From positions 771,370 through 835,369 of the forward strand of contig BFEA01000374.1 in NCBI GenBank assembly GCA_003427395.1: DNA of 64,000 nt, written 5' to 3'. Shown in pieces: positions 11,597 through 21,831 of this stretch. A program made the translations under genes and the position numbers. The stretch is from Chara braunii (lineage: Eukaryota; Streptophyta; Charophyceae; Charales; Characeae). Each line of letters opens with the position of its first letter. Position 1 is the first letter of the stretch. The notes under the pieces were generated by a model, which did not search any database, had not been told where the DNA came from, and was given only the letters and a program-made list of their open reading frames with translations.

Positions 11597-13195
11597 AACA
11601 AGCCCGGACCTCCTCTCGACGTCCCCGTCGAGCCCGCACTCGGACGAATCGTACAAGATTTAGACTGAACACTCGCGCGCGGTTCTTATGTCTGCGCTTA
11701 TCTGTCTGGCGCTTGGGTTTCTCAAAGACTCTGGGACTGAGTGGGTGTTTCTTGCCTCTCTTGCATCGCGGTCGTTTGGGCTTAGATATAGGAGTGTTTT
11801 TTAGTTTCTTCTTTCGTTGGGGTAGCAGTGCCGGAGACGCCCCGCCTCGTCTAACGCGGACTCTGCGTCTAGGTCTCCGGAGCACAAAAAACCATTTCCT
11901 TTTCTTTCCCAGAATCAAGCCCTTCACTTTCCTGGTCTCTACTCTCTTTCTCTTTTTCGAACTCTCCCCTGTCTCAAATTGTCTCGTCGGTCCTTCATCC
12001 GCCACCTTCACGTTCCCCTTTTCCTTAGGGTCCGATAGTGTCCCCGCAGAGGCAGGGGTTTCCCTTGGCCTAAACAACTTCAGTCTAGCCCCTTCCACAG
12101 GATCCTTCCACTTAGACCCATCTAACTCAGCAATCATATATGCTCCCCAACTAAGTGCGCCGACTACACGGTAAGGTCCCATCCATCTATTCGCCAACTT
12201 TCCTGACCATGTCCTTTTTAGCGCTGCATCGTAGAGAAGTACCATGTCACCCACAGTTATCTTCTCCTTTCTAACCCTGACATCCTTATCCCATCTTTCC
12301 TTGCCTTTGCCTCTCTCCACCGCCAATCGATCGGACGCAGTCATCAGATTGTCCTCTAACCCGTAGGCTGTCTGTCTAGTCCTAGCTGCCAGAAACTCCT
12401 CTCGTGACATACTATCCGCCCAGTCAACTGGAGTCCAACTATCAACGTGAAACTATGTGGGCAGAGGGCAATGCCTCCCGAACCATAGAGTGTAAGGTGG
12501 GTATCCTGTGCTTGCTCGAACTGTGACATTATCTGCCCATATCGCATACCGGAAATATTTTGGCCAGTCGCTATCCTTCCCTCTACACCACTTGGATAGG
12601 GACGCTATCAAGGACTGATGGCCTCGTTCTACAGGTGCGTTGGATTGAGGGTGATAGGCAGTGGCTATTGATACTCTAGCTCCCGCTTTCTTGAACACGT
12701 TCTGCATCTTGTCTGCTAGGAACTCCGCTCCTCTGTCCATCACAATCCTACTGACACATCCGTATCTAGACAGGTACTCCAGAACAAAGTTCTTTACTTC
12801 TCTAGCTGCCTTGGTTCTAATAGGCTTACCGTCAACAAACCCCGTGAAGTCATCCCTGATGTTCACGGCATAATTCATATTGCCTACTCCCTTCGACATC
12901 TTAACCAGGTCGATGTGGACCTTCTCGCCCGATCGAGTAGGATAGGACGGATGAAGCGACTCCTTGTATCTCACAAGCGATCTCTTCTGACACTCCTCAC
13001 AGGTCATACAATGCTTTTCGACGTCTTTGTACTGCCCTTCCCACCAGTATAGTCTTCGGACCTTCTCATTGTCCCTTCGACTCCTTGATGTCCACCGACC
13101 ACTCCGTCATGTAGTTCCGCTACTATGGACTGCTTCTCCTCCGGGTCACAGATCACTCGTAGAGGCATCCCTGATCCTGTAGGCCTGCGGAACAA
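11597..13195 (-). pseudogene. Integrase of element 1, with basic C-terminal extension
   Basis: It opens with an HHCC zinc-binding region (His residues in ELHDGVVGGHQG, Cys residues in TCEECQKR). The catalytic core has Asp in VHIDLVKM, Asp in VMDRGAEF and Glu in SNAPVERGHQSL, so the DDE triad is present. After the core comes an SH3-like GPYRVVGAL segment (TVGDMVLLYD, ANRWMGPYRV), then a long Lys/Arg-rich tail that reaches the LTR edge. No chromodomain is seen. An in-frame TAG at 12453-12455 (probably from CAG) and a shift between the zinc region and the core disable it. The NAPVERGH version of the third block is unlike the DGQTE form in the other elements here. Confidence 0.8.
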
Positions 13196-13387
13196 ATGTC
13201 CAGATCTAAAACAGTATTAAGCCGCCTGTCTCCTGATCTCGGAGTCCGAACTCTCTTCTCCTGACAGATGTAACCCTATCGTTCGGTACTTATCTTCATA
13301 AAGGTTGACTAGGAATCAATCAGTCCGTCTAGGCTCAGCCATAGTCAGCGCGGCTGACACAATCGGTCGCTCCGCCTCAATCGGAAT

Positions 13388-13681
13388 TCACGAGAGCCCG
13401 TTGGCTATCGCATTCTTTGTTCCTGAGATTCTCTCCACAGTATAATCGTAGAGTCGGATTCTGATCAGCCATCGCGCAATGGTTGGATCGGTCAAATTGA
13501 AGCCCTTTTGTAAAACTGACGCTACCACCGTAGGATCTACCTGCAGAACGAATCGTCTCCCGTATATATAGTGTCTAAAAGCGTACAAGCACCGTAGGAC
13601 AGCTAACACTTCTTTCTTGAATTGACTGTAGTTGCGTTCAGCGGTGTTGAGCGTACCCTCCAACTGAGCACGACCCAGCAT
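13388..13681 (-). pseudogene. RNase H domain of element 1 (partial frame)
   Basis: Contains the NYSQFKKEVLAVLRCLYAFRHYIYGRRF block typical of Ty3/gypsy RNase H in interrupted form, then VLQVDPTVVASVL with a catalytic Asp. The final block reads NAIANGLS where the family normally has ADxLSR, so the last Asp is Asn. The first catalytic block lies upstream, beyond frame breaks (13690-13890). Confidence 0.7.
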
Positions 13682-13894
13682 ACGTAGACACTATGAACGG
13701 TCTGTTGGTTTCATCCTCGAAAAACGACACAACTAGGATTCGTCCCCCTTCTTTAAATTCTTCCTTGAGGGTTAATACCGCAAGCTCCTGAGGAGAATCC
13801 CAGTAGAATCACTCAGTTTTCCTAAGAAGAATCCGTAGAGGCTCTGCCTTCTTCGCGTATCCCCGTATGAAGATCCGCCAGTAACCTACGACTC

Positions 13895-15400
13895 CTAGCA
13901 ATTGGCGGACTTCGGTAGCGCTATGTAACGGGGTCGGCCGTTTAGGAGTTTATCTAACTTTGCTGGGTCCGCTCGACGCCCTCTCGAATCACATATGAAC
14001 CCTAAAATCTTGATCGTCGAGACTGCCCACCGGCTCTTCGTCCCACGGACCATTAGATTAGCTTCATCTAGTTGTTCCAAGACCTCGTAGATGTCCGTTA
14101 GATGCTGCTCTACAAATCTCCTGACGCCAGGAGCAACCTCCGTCTCATCTTTTAATACGGGCCCTTTTATTGGAAAGTCGTCAAAAAAGACTTCGACTTT
14201 GTCAGGAATGAAGTCTTTTAGAACAGCCACCATAGCTCTCTGGAAGACCTCAACCCCATTGGTCCATCCCATGGGCACAACCATCATCTGCACTAATCCG
14301 AGTGGCGTGTGCATGGCAGTGAGATGCCTGTCCCTAGGATCCAGAGGTATCTCATCATAATCGAAAAATAGATCGCAGACAGAGTCTGTGTAACCGTTTG
14401 AATGCCGTGAACGCGCGTTCGCGTTCTAATGTGCGTTTGAACGCGGATTGCGCGTTCGCGTTCAAAATTGAACGGCGTTCAAATTTTTTTATATTTTTTT
14501 ATTAAAAAAAAAAATCATTTTAATGCCTAAAAATAACTTCTTTTTCTGATTTTTTTTTTACGAGTTCTGTATGATGTGAGGTACATGCCTCTCAATTTTG
14601 GAGTCATTTGGCCAAGGCAAAAAAAAATGAAAAATCGCCAAAGATGGCGGTGTCAAATCATGTTCGCTCACTAATTTCAATTATTTTTTTACTTTTTTTT
14701 GTTTTCTGTTTTCTATTTGTTTTTCCAATTTGGTAACGAATTTAGATGTAATGCTCGGGCAAACGTTGTTTATTTTATTTTTCTTCATAACATTTTTGAT
14801 TTTCGGAATTTTTTTAGGGTTTTTTTTTTTTTTTTTTTTTTTCCCGCGAGGAATTGAACTCCTCGTTCGGTCCCGTTCATTGAACGCGCGTGCATTCCGT
14901 TCAATTTCTGAACGGAAAACCCACATTCAATGAACGCGCGGTTTCACAGGACAGAGTAGATAGATCTACATGTCGCTCCCTCTGCCAATAGGTCTGTGTG
15001 CGGTATGGAACCCACATCCCGAATTGTAACCGCATTAACCTTATGAAGATCTTGAATCCATCTAATCTTCCCGTTAGGCTTCCGTAAAAAAAAATCACTT
15101 GTTCGCATAAGCATTATCAGACGGTTCCGCCACATGCGACGCCATCTTCTCCTTTAGAAAGGCGATTACCTCTTCCTTCTCCTTCTGCGCAAACTTCCAC
15201 CCTGCATCATTCCATGAGGTATGCGGAATCGTGTAGATCCTAGCAGGTTTGGCATACCTAGGATCGATCCTTCCTCTTTCCGCGTCACTAAAGGCTATGG
15301 CCTTATCGCAAGTCTTAAGAACTTCTAGCACACGCTCCTTCTCTTGTTCCGTCAAATTCCCATCTCCTATGTCCATCTCCGCTATCCTTTCTTCTGTCAA
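13895..15400 (-). pseudogene. Reverse transcriptase of element 1, interrupted by MITE-A
   Basis: From the N-terminus: PHTSWNDAGWKFAQKEKEEV and RKPNGKIRWIQDLHKVNAV (fingers), PHTDLLAEGATCRSIYSV (palm start). The coding sequence is then cut by the 564-bp insertion at 14386-14949. Past it, the sequence resumes with CDLFFDYDEIPLDPRDRHLT, MVVPMGWTNGVEVFQRAM and the catalytic FFDD motif. Removing the insertion and one 8-bp duplicate rejoins the palm in frame, so the MITE entered an intact stretch. A run of T on the coding strand near 15090 carries an extra frameshift. Confidence 0.8.
14386..14949. mobile_element. MITE-A copy 1, 564 bp, hAT-like
   Basis: Bounded by an exact 8-bp target duplication GACAGAGT (14378-14385 and 14950-14957). 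The ends are imperfect inverted repeats: CTGTGTAACCG at the left and CGGTTTCACAG at the right. Subterminal regions are packed with GAACGCG/CGCGTTC motifs in both orientations, and the middle is AT-rich with poly-T runs. It codes for nothing. The 8-bp duplication and clustered subterminal motifs suggest mobilisation by a hAT-type transposase, which is not in the window. A copy of equal length lies at 54078-54641. Confidence 0.9.
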
Positions 15401-15705
15401 CCATTGCAGCTCCCTCTTCTTCCTTTCTTTAATCTTCCTAGCGATCTCCTCCTAAGATATCCCATCTAGTGCGGATCGCTCTCGGGCTACCGCCGCCGGC
15501 TTAACTTTCTGAGTTACTGTCTTGTACTTCTTTGGTCGCCCCCCGCAGCCCTTAAAAAAGACACAGAGATCATACCTTCAAATTCCTCGCCTTCTCCCTT
15601 AGGGTTGGAGTTCTCTCCCACCAGGACACGAATACCTAAGTCTTCGACTTCCGCTATGCATCCTTCTTCTTCTGTGAGCAATGCCCCATACTTCTTTTCG
15701 TGGAA

Positions 15706-16398
15706 TCACAAAGAGCAACTCGCGAGTGTGACCGGCTTGCGGCCACCACCAGCTGCTAGGGCCGATCTGTTCCTCGGATCACGAGGCTCGACTGTCTCTA
15801 TCATGATCCGTCCACCATCTGGACGCTTAATAGAAAGCATCTGGCTTCCGTCCGGTCGCTCGATAGTAACCGCATGAACATGGCTTAACAAGGTCCGCCC
15901 TAGTAGTAACTTCGAACTGCAGTCCCTGACTGCGAAAACAGGCATCAACACGCGCAACCCTTCGACCTCAATGGCCACCTTGTGACAGACTCCGGAGATC
16001 TTCTGCTTTCTTCCATCGGTTGTCTCTATCTCGAACAGGTAAGACATGTCGAGGTCCAGCCCTAATCGCACAGCGAGTTCCTCGTCTATGATGAGAGTTT
16101 CGCTGCCATTGTCAATCACCCCATGGAGGACTATCTCGTCATTGAGAATGGTCTCTACTGTCTCGCTCCCTAAAATGTAAAACTTGTCAGGAGGCACGCC
16201 TTCCATTCCATCCAAGTACACTGTCGCCTCGCGTTCTGCCTTTGCGCACACTCCCGATACTGCCACAGAGGGTACCTTTGGTTTCGAGGCCATCTGGACT
16301 TCGTCTCCCAGAGGAATGCGCGTCTTGCGCGTGATCATCTGTAGCTTATCTCGCGTGGGCCTCGAGGCCGCCAGATGCTCTAGTATCGTGCACTGCAT
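15706..16398 (-). pseudogene. Aspartic protease domain of element 1
   Basis: VIDNGSETLIIDEELAVRLG is the retropepsin active-site block with D-N-G in place of the usual D-S/T-G. It is followed by a hydrophobic beta-rich domain ending in SSKLLLGRTLL, the equivalent of the ILGxxxL block. The frame continues from gag with one in-frame stop (16417-16419). The linker to RT (15400-15705) is broken. Confidence 0.75.
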
Positions 16399-16416
16399 AG
16401 GTTGCCTAAGCGTGCG

Positions 16417-18593
16417 TCAGAGAGGCTCCATTGTATCGATATCGTCTAAGGAGCTCTTCATAGTAAACTTTCGGGCTCCGCGCTTGCGCGGCGAAAGTAT
16501 GACTTCTTCTCCTTCCATCCTCTGTCCATCATTCTCCGCCATCACATAATCCGTGTCAGTCTTCTTAGAGGAAGATCCCCTTGCGGACTTAGTCGCCGTG
16601 ACCCGTATAGGCGTCGTAGGCGCCCCGTCATCAGAAGACAAACTCATCCGCACACTCTGGCTCCTTGCCACTTCTTTACCCTTACCTGGTCGTACACGCC
16701 TGGCCTCAATGTTCTCCTTCATCGAAGGGAACATCGATACGTCGCCGAGGTCATCTGCCCACTTGATGTACTTGCGATCATCAAGTACGACAAGTCCTTC
16801 ATCTATGGTTCGCCTAAGGTCAGGACAGTCCCTCTTCACGCGATCATCTGCCCTGCAATAGATGCAGGAATTCCTAGGAGTAGGGGGTCTCTCTTTAGTG
16901 CCCCTAATAGCCGGCCCTCTCGCAGGACGGTCCCGGGGACTTAAGATAGTTGGAGATTTTGGGTACCCGGGCGACGCAGGATATCCTCCTCGATCATACT
17001 GCCCGCATGGATCTTCCCGACGACCTCCACCTCGCTCTGTCCTCTCTTAACCGCCACGATATCCATCACGACGGTCCCTGTCCGATTCCCATTTGCCGAG
17101 TTAGTCGTCTCTGTCCCTCGGGTTAAAATTACCTGGGCACTGGTATCCTTCCATGTTCCCTCCATATGTGGGACTACGGGGGTATTGTTCCAGCCTTCCC
17201 CCTCGGCTACTCCGCGATACCCGTCACCTCGCCAGTCTATGTCAATCTCCTCATCCCTACGTCGCCGGGCATCGTCTTCCCTCTCTCTCGTGCGATAGTC
17301 CGCTAGTGTACGAGGGTTTCTATCCTCCATGCTCCTCCATGGGTCGGTGTTCCTGCGATCCCATCGCAAGGAATAGGGGGACCCTGGCTTGTCTCGATAA
17401 GTAGTGGCTCCAGTCTTTGTCTCGATATTGGTCATTTGCCAAGCCAATCCCTTCATCATCTCTCTCATCTCTTTCACCTCGTCTATCATAGTCTCTCTGT
17501 CTCTCGGTCGTTGTGGTTTGTCCCTATCCATTAAATATCGTCGTTCCGCAAAAAGCCGATCGTTAAAGTCTGGACACCTCTCCGCATCATACTCTCGATA
17601 GAGGGAAAAGTCCCAACGTTACATTCCTCTCCAAACTAGGTCCTTGTTGTCGTCGGCCTCAGCCTTCATCGTCAACTTGAGTACCGCCGCAAAATCTAAC
17701 TTATCGTGAGGCATCTCTCTCAGTACTCCCTTCTGCTTCCCTCTAGGTAGTCGACCGATGAAGATCGTGCATCTCTCGACCTCCAACAGCTTCCCTTTCA
17801 CAATAAGGGCATCAGATATCTTCTGGAACCGCCTCCTAAAAGCTTGGACAATCTCGTCCTCCCCTTGAGTCATCACCTCCAAATCTTGGATTGAATACTT
17901 GACGTCTTCCAGCTTAAAGAGCTCATAGAGATTGGCTTTGTAGGTAGTTCACCTCCTGTCTTTCGGTCCAGCCTCTTTAATCACTTGACTCAAGCTCAGG
18001 TCCGTGTTAAATAAGAAGTTATCTATAATTCCGTCCTCCGACCATTGACTACGATATGCGTGCAGCTCCCACTTCTCGAGATACTCGGTGATACCGTATC
18101 TCTTGAAAATAGGGGGTCTGGTGTCTAACTCCGAAGGTTGGTGCGAGATGATGTACCTATCTCTCCTCTCGTAAGGTAGGAAGTACGACTCGCCCGTCTG
18201 CGGGTCGTAGATCTGCCTGGGCGGTGTGACTCTCTCTCTGTCTCTCCAAAGCTGCTCCCGGATGTATTGGTCCCTCCAGTCATCCCTACCTCGATCACCT
18301 CTAGCGTCTCTTTGTTCGTACATAGATGAGCATCAAACAGTCGATTCTCGCCGGAAACTCGAAGGCTCGGTTCTGCTCTCCATCCGTACCGCTGTGGCGG
18401 CCTTGTTTGGCTCTGCAATGACCGGACAGGCCATTACCTCTGGCTCCCCATCGTCGGGTTGCTCAACACATCTCAATGGAGCATTCTGTCGGATACGCTC
18501 CTTGAGGTCTTGAAAAGCTCGATCGGGTGATGCTCGGTACACCGTAGTCTGTTGTTCCTCATCCGAATGTGGACCCATGGTGTCAGACTCCAT
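16417..18593 (-). pseudogene. gag of element 1
   Basis: An ATG at 18593 opens a frame that stays continuous down to about 16940 apart from in-frame stops at 18333, 17949 and 17619. The capsid-like part includes FKRYGITEYLEKWELHAYR and GEDEIVQAFRRRFQKISDAL, typical of a retrotrans_gag fold. A basic linker follows, then a zinc-knuckle-like CIYCRADDRVKRDC in which the essential His is Arg. A one-base loss in a C run near 16887 shifts the frame just before the knuckle. Downstream acidic and Ser-rich sequence leads into the protease. Confidence 0.75.
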
Positions 18594-18645
18594 ACACTTT
18601 ACTCCCCCTTCCGGCTTGATTTGATTACCCTTATCACCCGAACAA

Positions 18646-18843
18646 GCAACCCGGACCTAATGTCAGAACCGGTGCCGCGGATCTAATGCCAAAGCTGGCA
18701 ACCCGAACCTAATGTCAGAACCGGCAGCCTGGAGAGCTGGCAGCCCGGACCTAATGTCAGAACCGGCAGCCCGGACCTAAAGTCAGAACCGACAGCCCGG
18801 ACCTAATGTCGGAGCCAGCAGCCCGGACCTAATGTCAGAGTTA
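18646..18843. repeat. 26-bp minisatellite between cargo and gag
   Basis: Seven full and one partial copy of a 26-base unit resembling GCAGCCCGGACCTAATGTCAGAACCG, with scattered substitutions. It fills the interval between the last cargo ORF and the gag ATG, and no other sequence is present there. It could mark a recombination joint or serve as a leader element for gag; neither is shown. Confidence 0.9.
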
Positions 18844-18870
18844 GTCCTGCCGATCTCTAAATACCCTAAT

Positions 18871-19098
18871 CTAAATCTCAACCGCCCTCAAAATCACCGT
18901 CAGTCTCCCGCTCTCATCTCGGATCTCGTGCGTCCCTTCAATACCTAGTACCCCGCTGTCAAGGAAAAGTTGTCCTTCCTGACCTTCTATATAGACAACA
19001 CCTGTCCTGACCTCTAACACTCCTGTTTCAGGGCACCTGACTCCCCTATAAATCGCACTCCCTATAGCGCGTAACTCCTCACGAGTACAAGCTCGCAA
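18871..19098 (-). CDS. Small cargo ORF, unknown
   Basis: 75 codons on minus with beta-strand-like alternation (VLEVRTGVVYIEGQEGQLFL, SGRLTVILRAVEI). It is the last cargo ORF before gag. The frame is open a little further upstream but is cut by a stop. I do not recognise it. A distant link to family 3 through the VILRA strand is possible but weak. Confidence 0.4.
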   Translation of the reverse strand: MRACTREELRAIGSAIYRGVRCPETGVLEVRTGVVYIEGQEGQLFLDSGVLGIEGTHEIRDESGRLTVILRAVEI

Positions 19099-19180
19099 CC
19101 GCTCTCATAAATCGATAGATGTCCTCCTCTCCAGATCGGTCAGCCCTTGCCGTACTGCACTGGCTCCCGTCAACGGGTAT

Positions 19181-19681
19181 TCACCTCCTCTTGCCATCAA
19201 ACTCCTGACGTCGTAAGGCGAGTTCAATCACAGTGCCGAGGTTTCCCTTCTGCACAATTTGATACGGTGTTGGAGGTTTAGGAAGTCCCTCAAAGATCAT
19301 TATCCGCGTGTTCCAATTAACTTTTCTCCCTAGCGAAAGTAACCTATCTCTTTCGCCTTCTACAATCTCCTCCGCACGCTCCCAACATCGACCGTACACA
19401 TGATCTATTTCTCTCTCCCTCGGCAGATGGATCCTCACATCATACACGTCTAAATGGATAAACCTAGCGGTCATCACATAAAGACGTATCTCCTCCCATC
19501 CACTATCCACAAACTCGTACCTCTCTACCTCATACGGAATCGTTTCTCTCTTCCCAAGCGAACTCAACAGGCCACATATAGTCGCTAGTCTCTCCTCGGA
19601 CGGTCTGTTCCCAGCAAGAAACCTCTCTCTCCTCAACTCTAGGTCGCGATTAGAGATGTTTCTCCCTTCACTCATTCCCAC
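19181..19681 (-). CDS. Cargo family 1 protein, copy a
   Basis: About 164 codons from an ATG at 19675. It shares a signature with three other ORFs of this window: CWERAEEIVEGERDRL, then IMIFEGLPKPPTP, then NLGTVIELALR. The N-terminal half has a beta-rich RLYVMTARFIHLDVYDVRIHLP segment. No catalytic motif, signal peptide or membrane segment is visible. It follows copy b in the same frame, separated by one TAG and three codons, so the two may have formed one longer tandem protein. The function is unknown to me. Confidence 0.55.
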   Translation of the reverse strand: MGMSEGRNISNRDLELRRERFLAGNRPSEERLATICGLLSSLGKRETIPYEVERYEFVDSGWEEIRLYVMTARFIHLDVYDVRIHLPREREIDHVYGRCWERAEEIVEGERDRLLSLGRKVNWNTRIMIFEGLPKPPTPYQIVQKGNLGTVIELALRRQEFDGKRR

Positions 19682-19684
19682 AAC

Positions 19685-20116
19685 CTATTCTCTTCTTGTC
19701 GACTTCTTTGATCCATTCCTTGTTCCGACTGTCCTAGCGAAGTCTACTACCGCCTCCCATCCATTTCTCTCTAATCCTCGGTCCGGAATCGGCGGCCTTG
19801 GCAACCCGTCGAAAATCGAGATGCTGTCACAGACTTCAACGGTTTTCCCTAAATCTTCCAATCTCTTCTTCTCTTCCCTCAGCTTCCAGGCGGCTATCCT
19901 CCAGCACCTCATATAGACACAGAACTCCTCGCAGTCCCTAGGTAAATGTATACCTACGTGGTATACCCCTAAGTCGGAAAAGTATACGGTCATGACATAA
20001 AACTGATTAATCGTGCTCAAACCTTGGAGTACTTTCTCGTGCTCAAGTTTACTGGGTCCGCTCCATCCCGAAAACTTCCACCTTCTCCGCGCTAACTCCT
20101 CCTCTAGTAGTGGCAT
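19685..20116 (-). CDS. Cargo family 1 protein, copy b
   Basis: 143 codons from an ATG at 20116. Signature residues match the other copies: FYVMTVYFSDLGVYHVGIHL, CWRIAAWKLREEKKRLEDLG, ISIFDGLPRPPIP, GWEAVVDFART. The N-terminus is shorter than in copies a and c. It lies in frame with the ORF upstream (eight codons after that ORF's stop) and with copy a downstream. By eye it is about as far from copy a as from the others, so the duplication is old. Confidence 0.55.
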   Translation of the reverse strand: MPLLEEELARRRWKFSGWSGPSKLEHEKVLQGLSTINQFYVMTVYFSDLGVYHVGIHLPRDCEEFCVYMRCWRIAAWKLREEKKRLEDLGKTVEVCDSISIFDGLPRPPIPDRGLERNGWEAVVDFARTVGTRNGSKKSTRRE

Positions 20117-20140
20117 CTGTCATCCGTCTCCATGAGCCAC

Positions 20141-20638
20141 CTAGCATTCCATTGCGATTAATGCTAAGGCCAACAGGATTCTCTGTGCAGAATCCTCCAA
20201 GAATACATAGAACGTCTCGAAATCGTCTATATCCCCAAAATCTTCAACATCCTCTAAGGTCTTAATAAACTCCTTCCAGTACCGGTTGTGAGCTTTGAGC
20301 AGAACGAAGTTGTCTACTAACTCTTCAGCTACTTTCGCCTCATACTCTAGGAGTCTCTCAGCCTCTCTAGGGGACTCACGGCACTCCCTACACAAGGGTC
20401 GCTCATCGAAGGGTGACATGCATAGTACGTACTTAATCAGACGCACGTTCTCCTCTCCTACCCAGAGTCCGGTCACTCGCGCTTCCTTCACAGCTCGTCT
20501 GGTGCACTCTGCTTCTTCGATTACGCTGAGTCTCTCTAGATGATCTAATTGTATCACTACACAGGCCACCGATTCATCTAACTTCCCTACGACATGCATG
20601 GAAAATTTATCATTGGTATACTCACTCGTTCCGCTCAT
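20141..20638 (-). CDS. Cargo ORF, family 3-like N-terminus
   Basis: 165 codons from an ATG preceded by AAAGGAGACG. The N-terminal 60 residues show a beta strand then EEAECTRRAVKEAR, which resembles TEQECLRRAREFIRE in the small ORF at 21832-22023. The remainder is helical and acidic (LEDVEDFGDIDDFETFYVFL) and contains a CREC pair. It is in frame with the ORFs on either side, split only by stops. I cannot name a function. Confidence 0.5.
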   Translation of the reverse strand: MSGTSEYTNDKFSMHVVGKLDESVACVVIQLDHLERLSVIEEAECTRRAVKEARVTGLWVGEENVRLIKYVLCMSPFDERPLCRECRESPREAERLLEYEAKVAEELVDNFVLLKAHNRYWKEFIKTLEDVEDFGDIDDFETFYVFLEDSAQRILLALALIAMEC

Positions 20639-20647
20639 CGTCTCCTT

Positions 20648-21037
20648 TCATTGCCCCGACGTTCCTTCTACATCCTCCTTTTCTTTCGCTGCTGTAACCT
20701 TTGACGACTCCTCTGACCTTTCCGTCGACTTTAATAACCGCTCTGATCCCTCGCTATTATAATCTCTCGCCTTTACGCTTTCCAGAAAGTCTAGACGCCA
20801 CCTTCTGAAGAATTCTCTGTCCTCTCTAAAGAGTCTCTCTAACGCCCTCATCGATGCTTCTATTCTACGCAACTCACTCTCACTCTTGCTGTATCCGCAG
20901 TCCCAAATCTTGTTACCCAGCTCCTTGACTTGTTTTGACACCGGGTCTAAGATACGATCCTTGACTCTCTTCAGCCTCTCTTCTATATTTTCCATTCTCT
21001 GCAGCCCATCTATCTCTAAGCTCCAAACGCCTATCAC
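20648..21037 (-). CDS. Coiled-coil-like cargo ORF, downstream copy
   Basis: 129 codons, charged and mostly helical (MENIEERLKRVKDRILDPV, ELRRIEASMRALERLFRED, FFRRWRLDFLESVKARD), with a Ser/Lys-rich tail not present in the other copy. The likely initiator is the ATG of MENIEE rather than the upstream GTG. It arose by a 306-bp tandem duplication. The helices could mediate self-association as in capsid or structural proteins, but this is inferred from composition only. Confidence 0.45.
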   Translation of the reverse strand: MIGVWSLEIDGLQRMENIEERLKRVKDRILDPVSKQVKELGNKIWDCGYSKSESELRRIEASMRALERLFREDREFFRRWRLDFLESVKARDYNSEGSERLLKSTERSEESSKVTAAKEKEDVEGTSGQ

Positions 21038-21373
21038 ATCTTACTCCAAGCTTCCGTGGGTGTCTCGATCTCTCGCCTTTACGCTTTCCAGAAAGTCTAG
21101 ACGCCACCTTCTGAAGAATTCTCTGTCCTCTCTAAAGAGTCTCTCTAACGCCCTCGTCGCTGCTTCTATTCTACGCAACTCACTCTCACTCTTGCTGGAT
21201 CCGCAGTCCCGAATCTTGTTACCCAGCTCCTTGACTTGTTTTGACACCGGGTCTAAGATACGATCCTTGACTCTCTTCAACCTCTCTTTTATATTTTCCA
21301 TTCTCTGCAGCCCATCTATCTTTAAGCTCCAAACGCCTATCACATCTTACTTCGAGCTTCCGTGGGTGTCTCG
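20762..21373. repeat. 306-bp in-frame tandem duplication
   Basis: The block at 20762-21067 recurs at 21068-21373 with about 95% identity. The period of 306 is exactly 102 codons, so both copies keep the same reading frame. Each copy carries the TAA GAT GTG sequence that separates successive ORFs, so the duplication produced two ORFs rather than one longer protein. Confidence 0.9.
21041..21343 (-). CDS. Coiled-coil-like cargo ORF, upstream copy
   Basis: 100 codons, nearly identical over its first 92 to the neighbouring downstream ORF. It ends at a TAA created by the duplication joint, where the downstream copy continues into a Ser-rich tail. The better start is the internal ATG of MENIKE. Confidence 0.4.
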   Translation of the reverse strand: MIGVWSLKIDGLQRMENIKERLKRVKDRILDPVSKQVKELGNKIRDCGSSKSESELRRIEAATRALERLFREDREFFRRWRLDFLESVKARDRDTHGSLE

Positions 21374-21660
21374 TCTCGAACTATCTCTAAGCGCACTCTT
21401 CCCTTCACGCAGACAGTCACCTCATACACCATCCAACCTTGCGTTGTTACTTCTCTCAGCGCTCCTAACCTCTGCTCTCCTATGACATCCTCGGCAAGTT
21501 TTTTGTATTCACTGTCCGGTACTTCCTCATTTATACTCACCCTCAACAGAATCTGTAGTGTCCTGTCGTCGCGTGCTAAGTGTCTAGAAACAGCTCGAGC
21601 ATACGGGAGTCGTAGCAAGGAGGACTCATATCGCTCATCACCTGGCAGACGACTCGTCAC
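21340..21660 (-). CDS. Cargo family 3 ORF
   Basis: 106 codons. A strand-helix-strand pattern is visible: TLQILLRVSINEE, DSEYKKLAEDVIGEQR, then YEVTVCVKGRVRLEIVRDE. The first strand and helix align with VTVLLRAHIDEDLTEQECLRRA at 21832-22023, which lies upstream in the same frame. It overlaps the start of the coiled-coil ORF by four bases in a different frame. No ATG is well placed, and the start is uncertain. Confidence 0.4.
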   Translation of the reverse strand: MTSRLPGDERYESSLLRLPYARAVSRHLARDDRTLQILLRVSINEEVPDSEYKKLAEDVIGEQRLGALREVTTQGWMVYEVTVCVKGRVRLEIVRDETPTEARSKM

Positions 21661-21831
21661 TCTCCCATGAGCGGCCCATCAAGGATTCCTATCATCCAAG
21701 CTCCTCTAGGAGCCGGATCCTCTGCGATCCCACCGGAGAGAGTACGAAGCCCGGGGTCTATGTCGATATAGCACTGACTCTCGCTCGGTCATGACAAAGC
21801 AGCTCGACTCATACCCTGCCCCTGGCTTCCA

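Noticed and set aside
11713-12174. 153-codon plus-strand frame
   Set aside because: It is antisense to the basic C-terminal tail of the element 1 integrase, whose family motifs are on minus.
20638-20651. Shine-Dalgarno-like AAGGAG before an ATG, suggesting bacterial or organellar origin
   Set aside because: It occurs once with poor spacing, and the region lies within a eukaryotic LTR element. The shared part with another start is GAGACG, not the AAGG.
20886-21485. 199-codon plus-strand frame rich in Leu/Ser
   Set aside because: It is the complement of the tandemly duplicated coiled-coil ORFs and repeats itself for that reason only.
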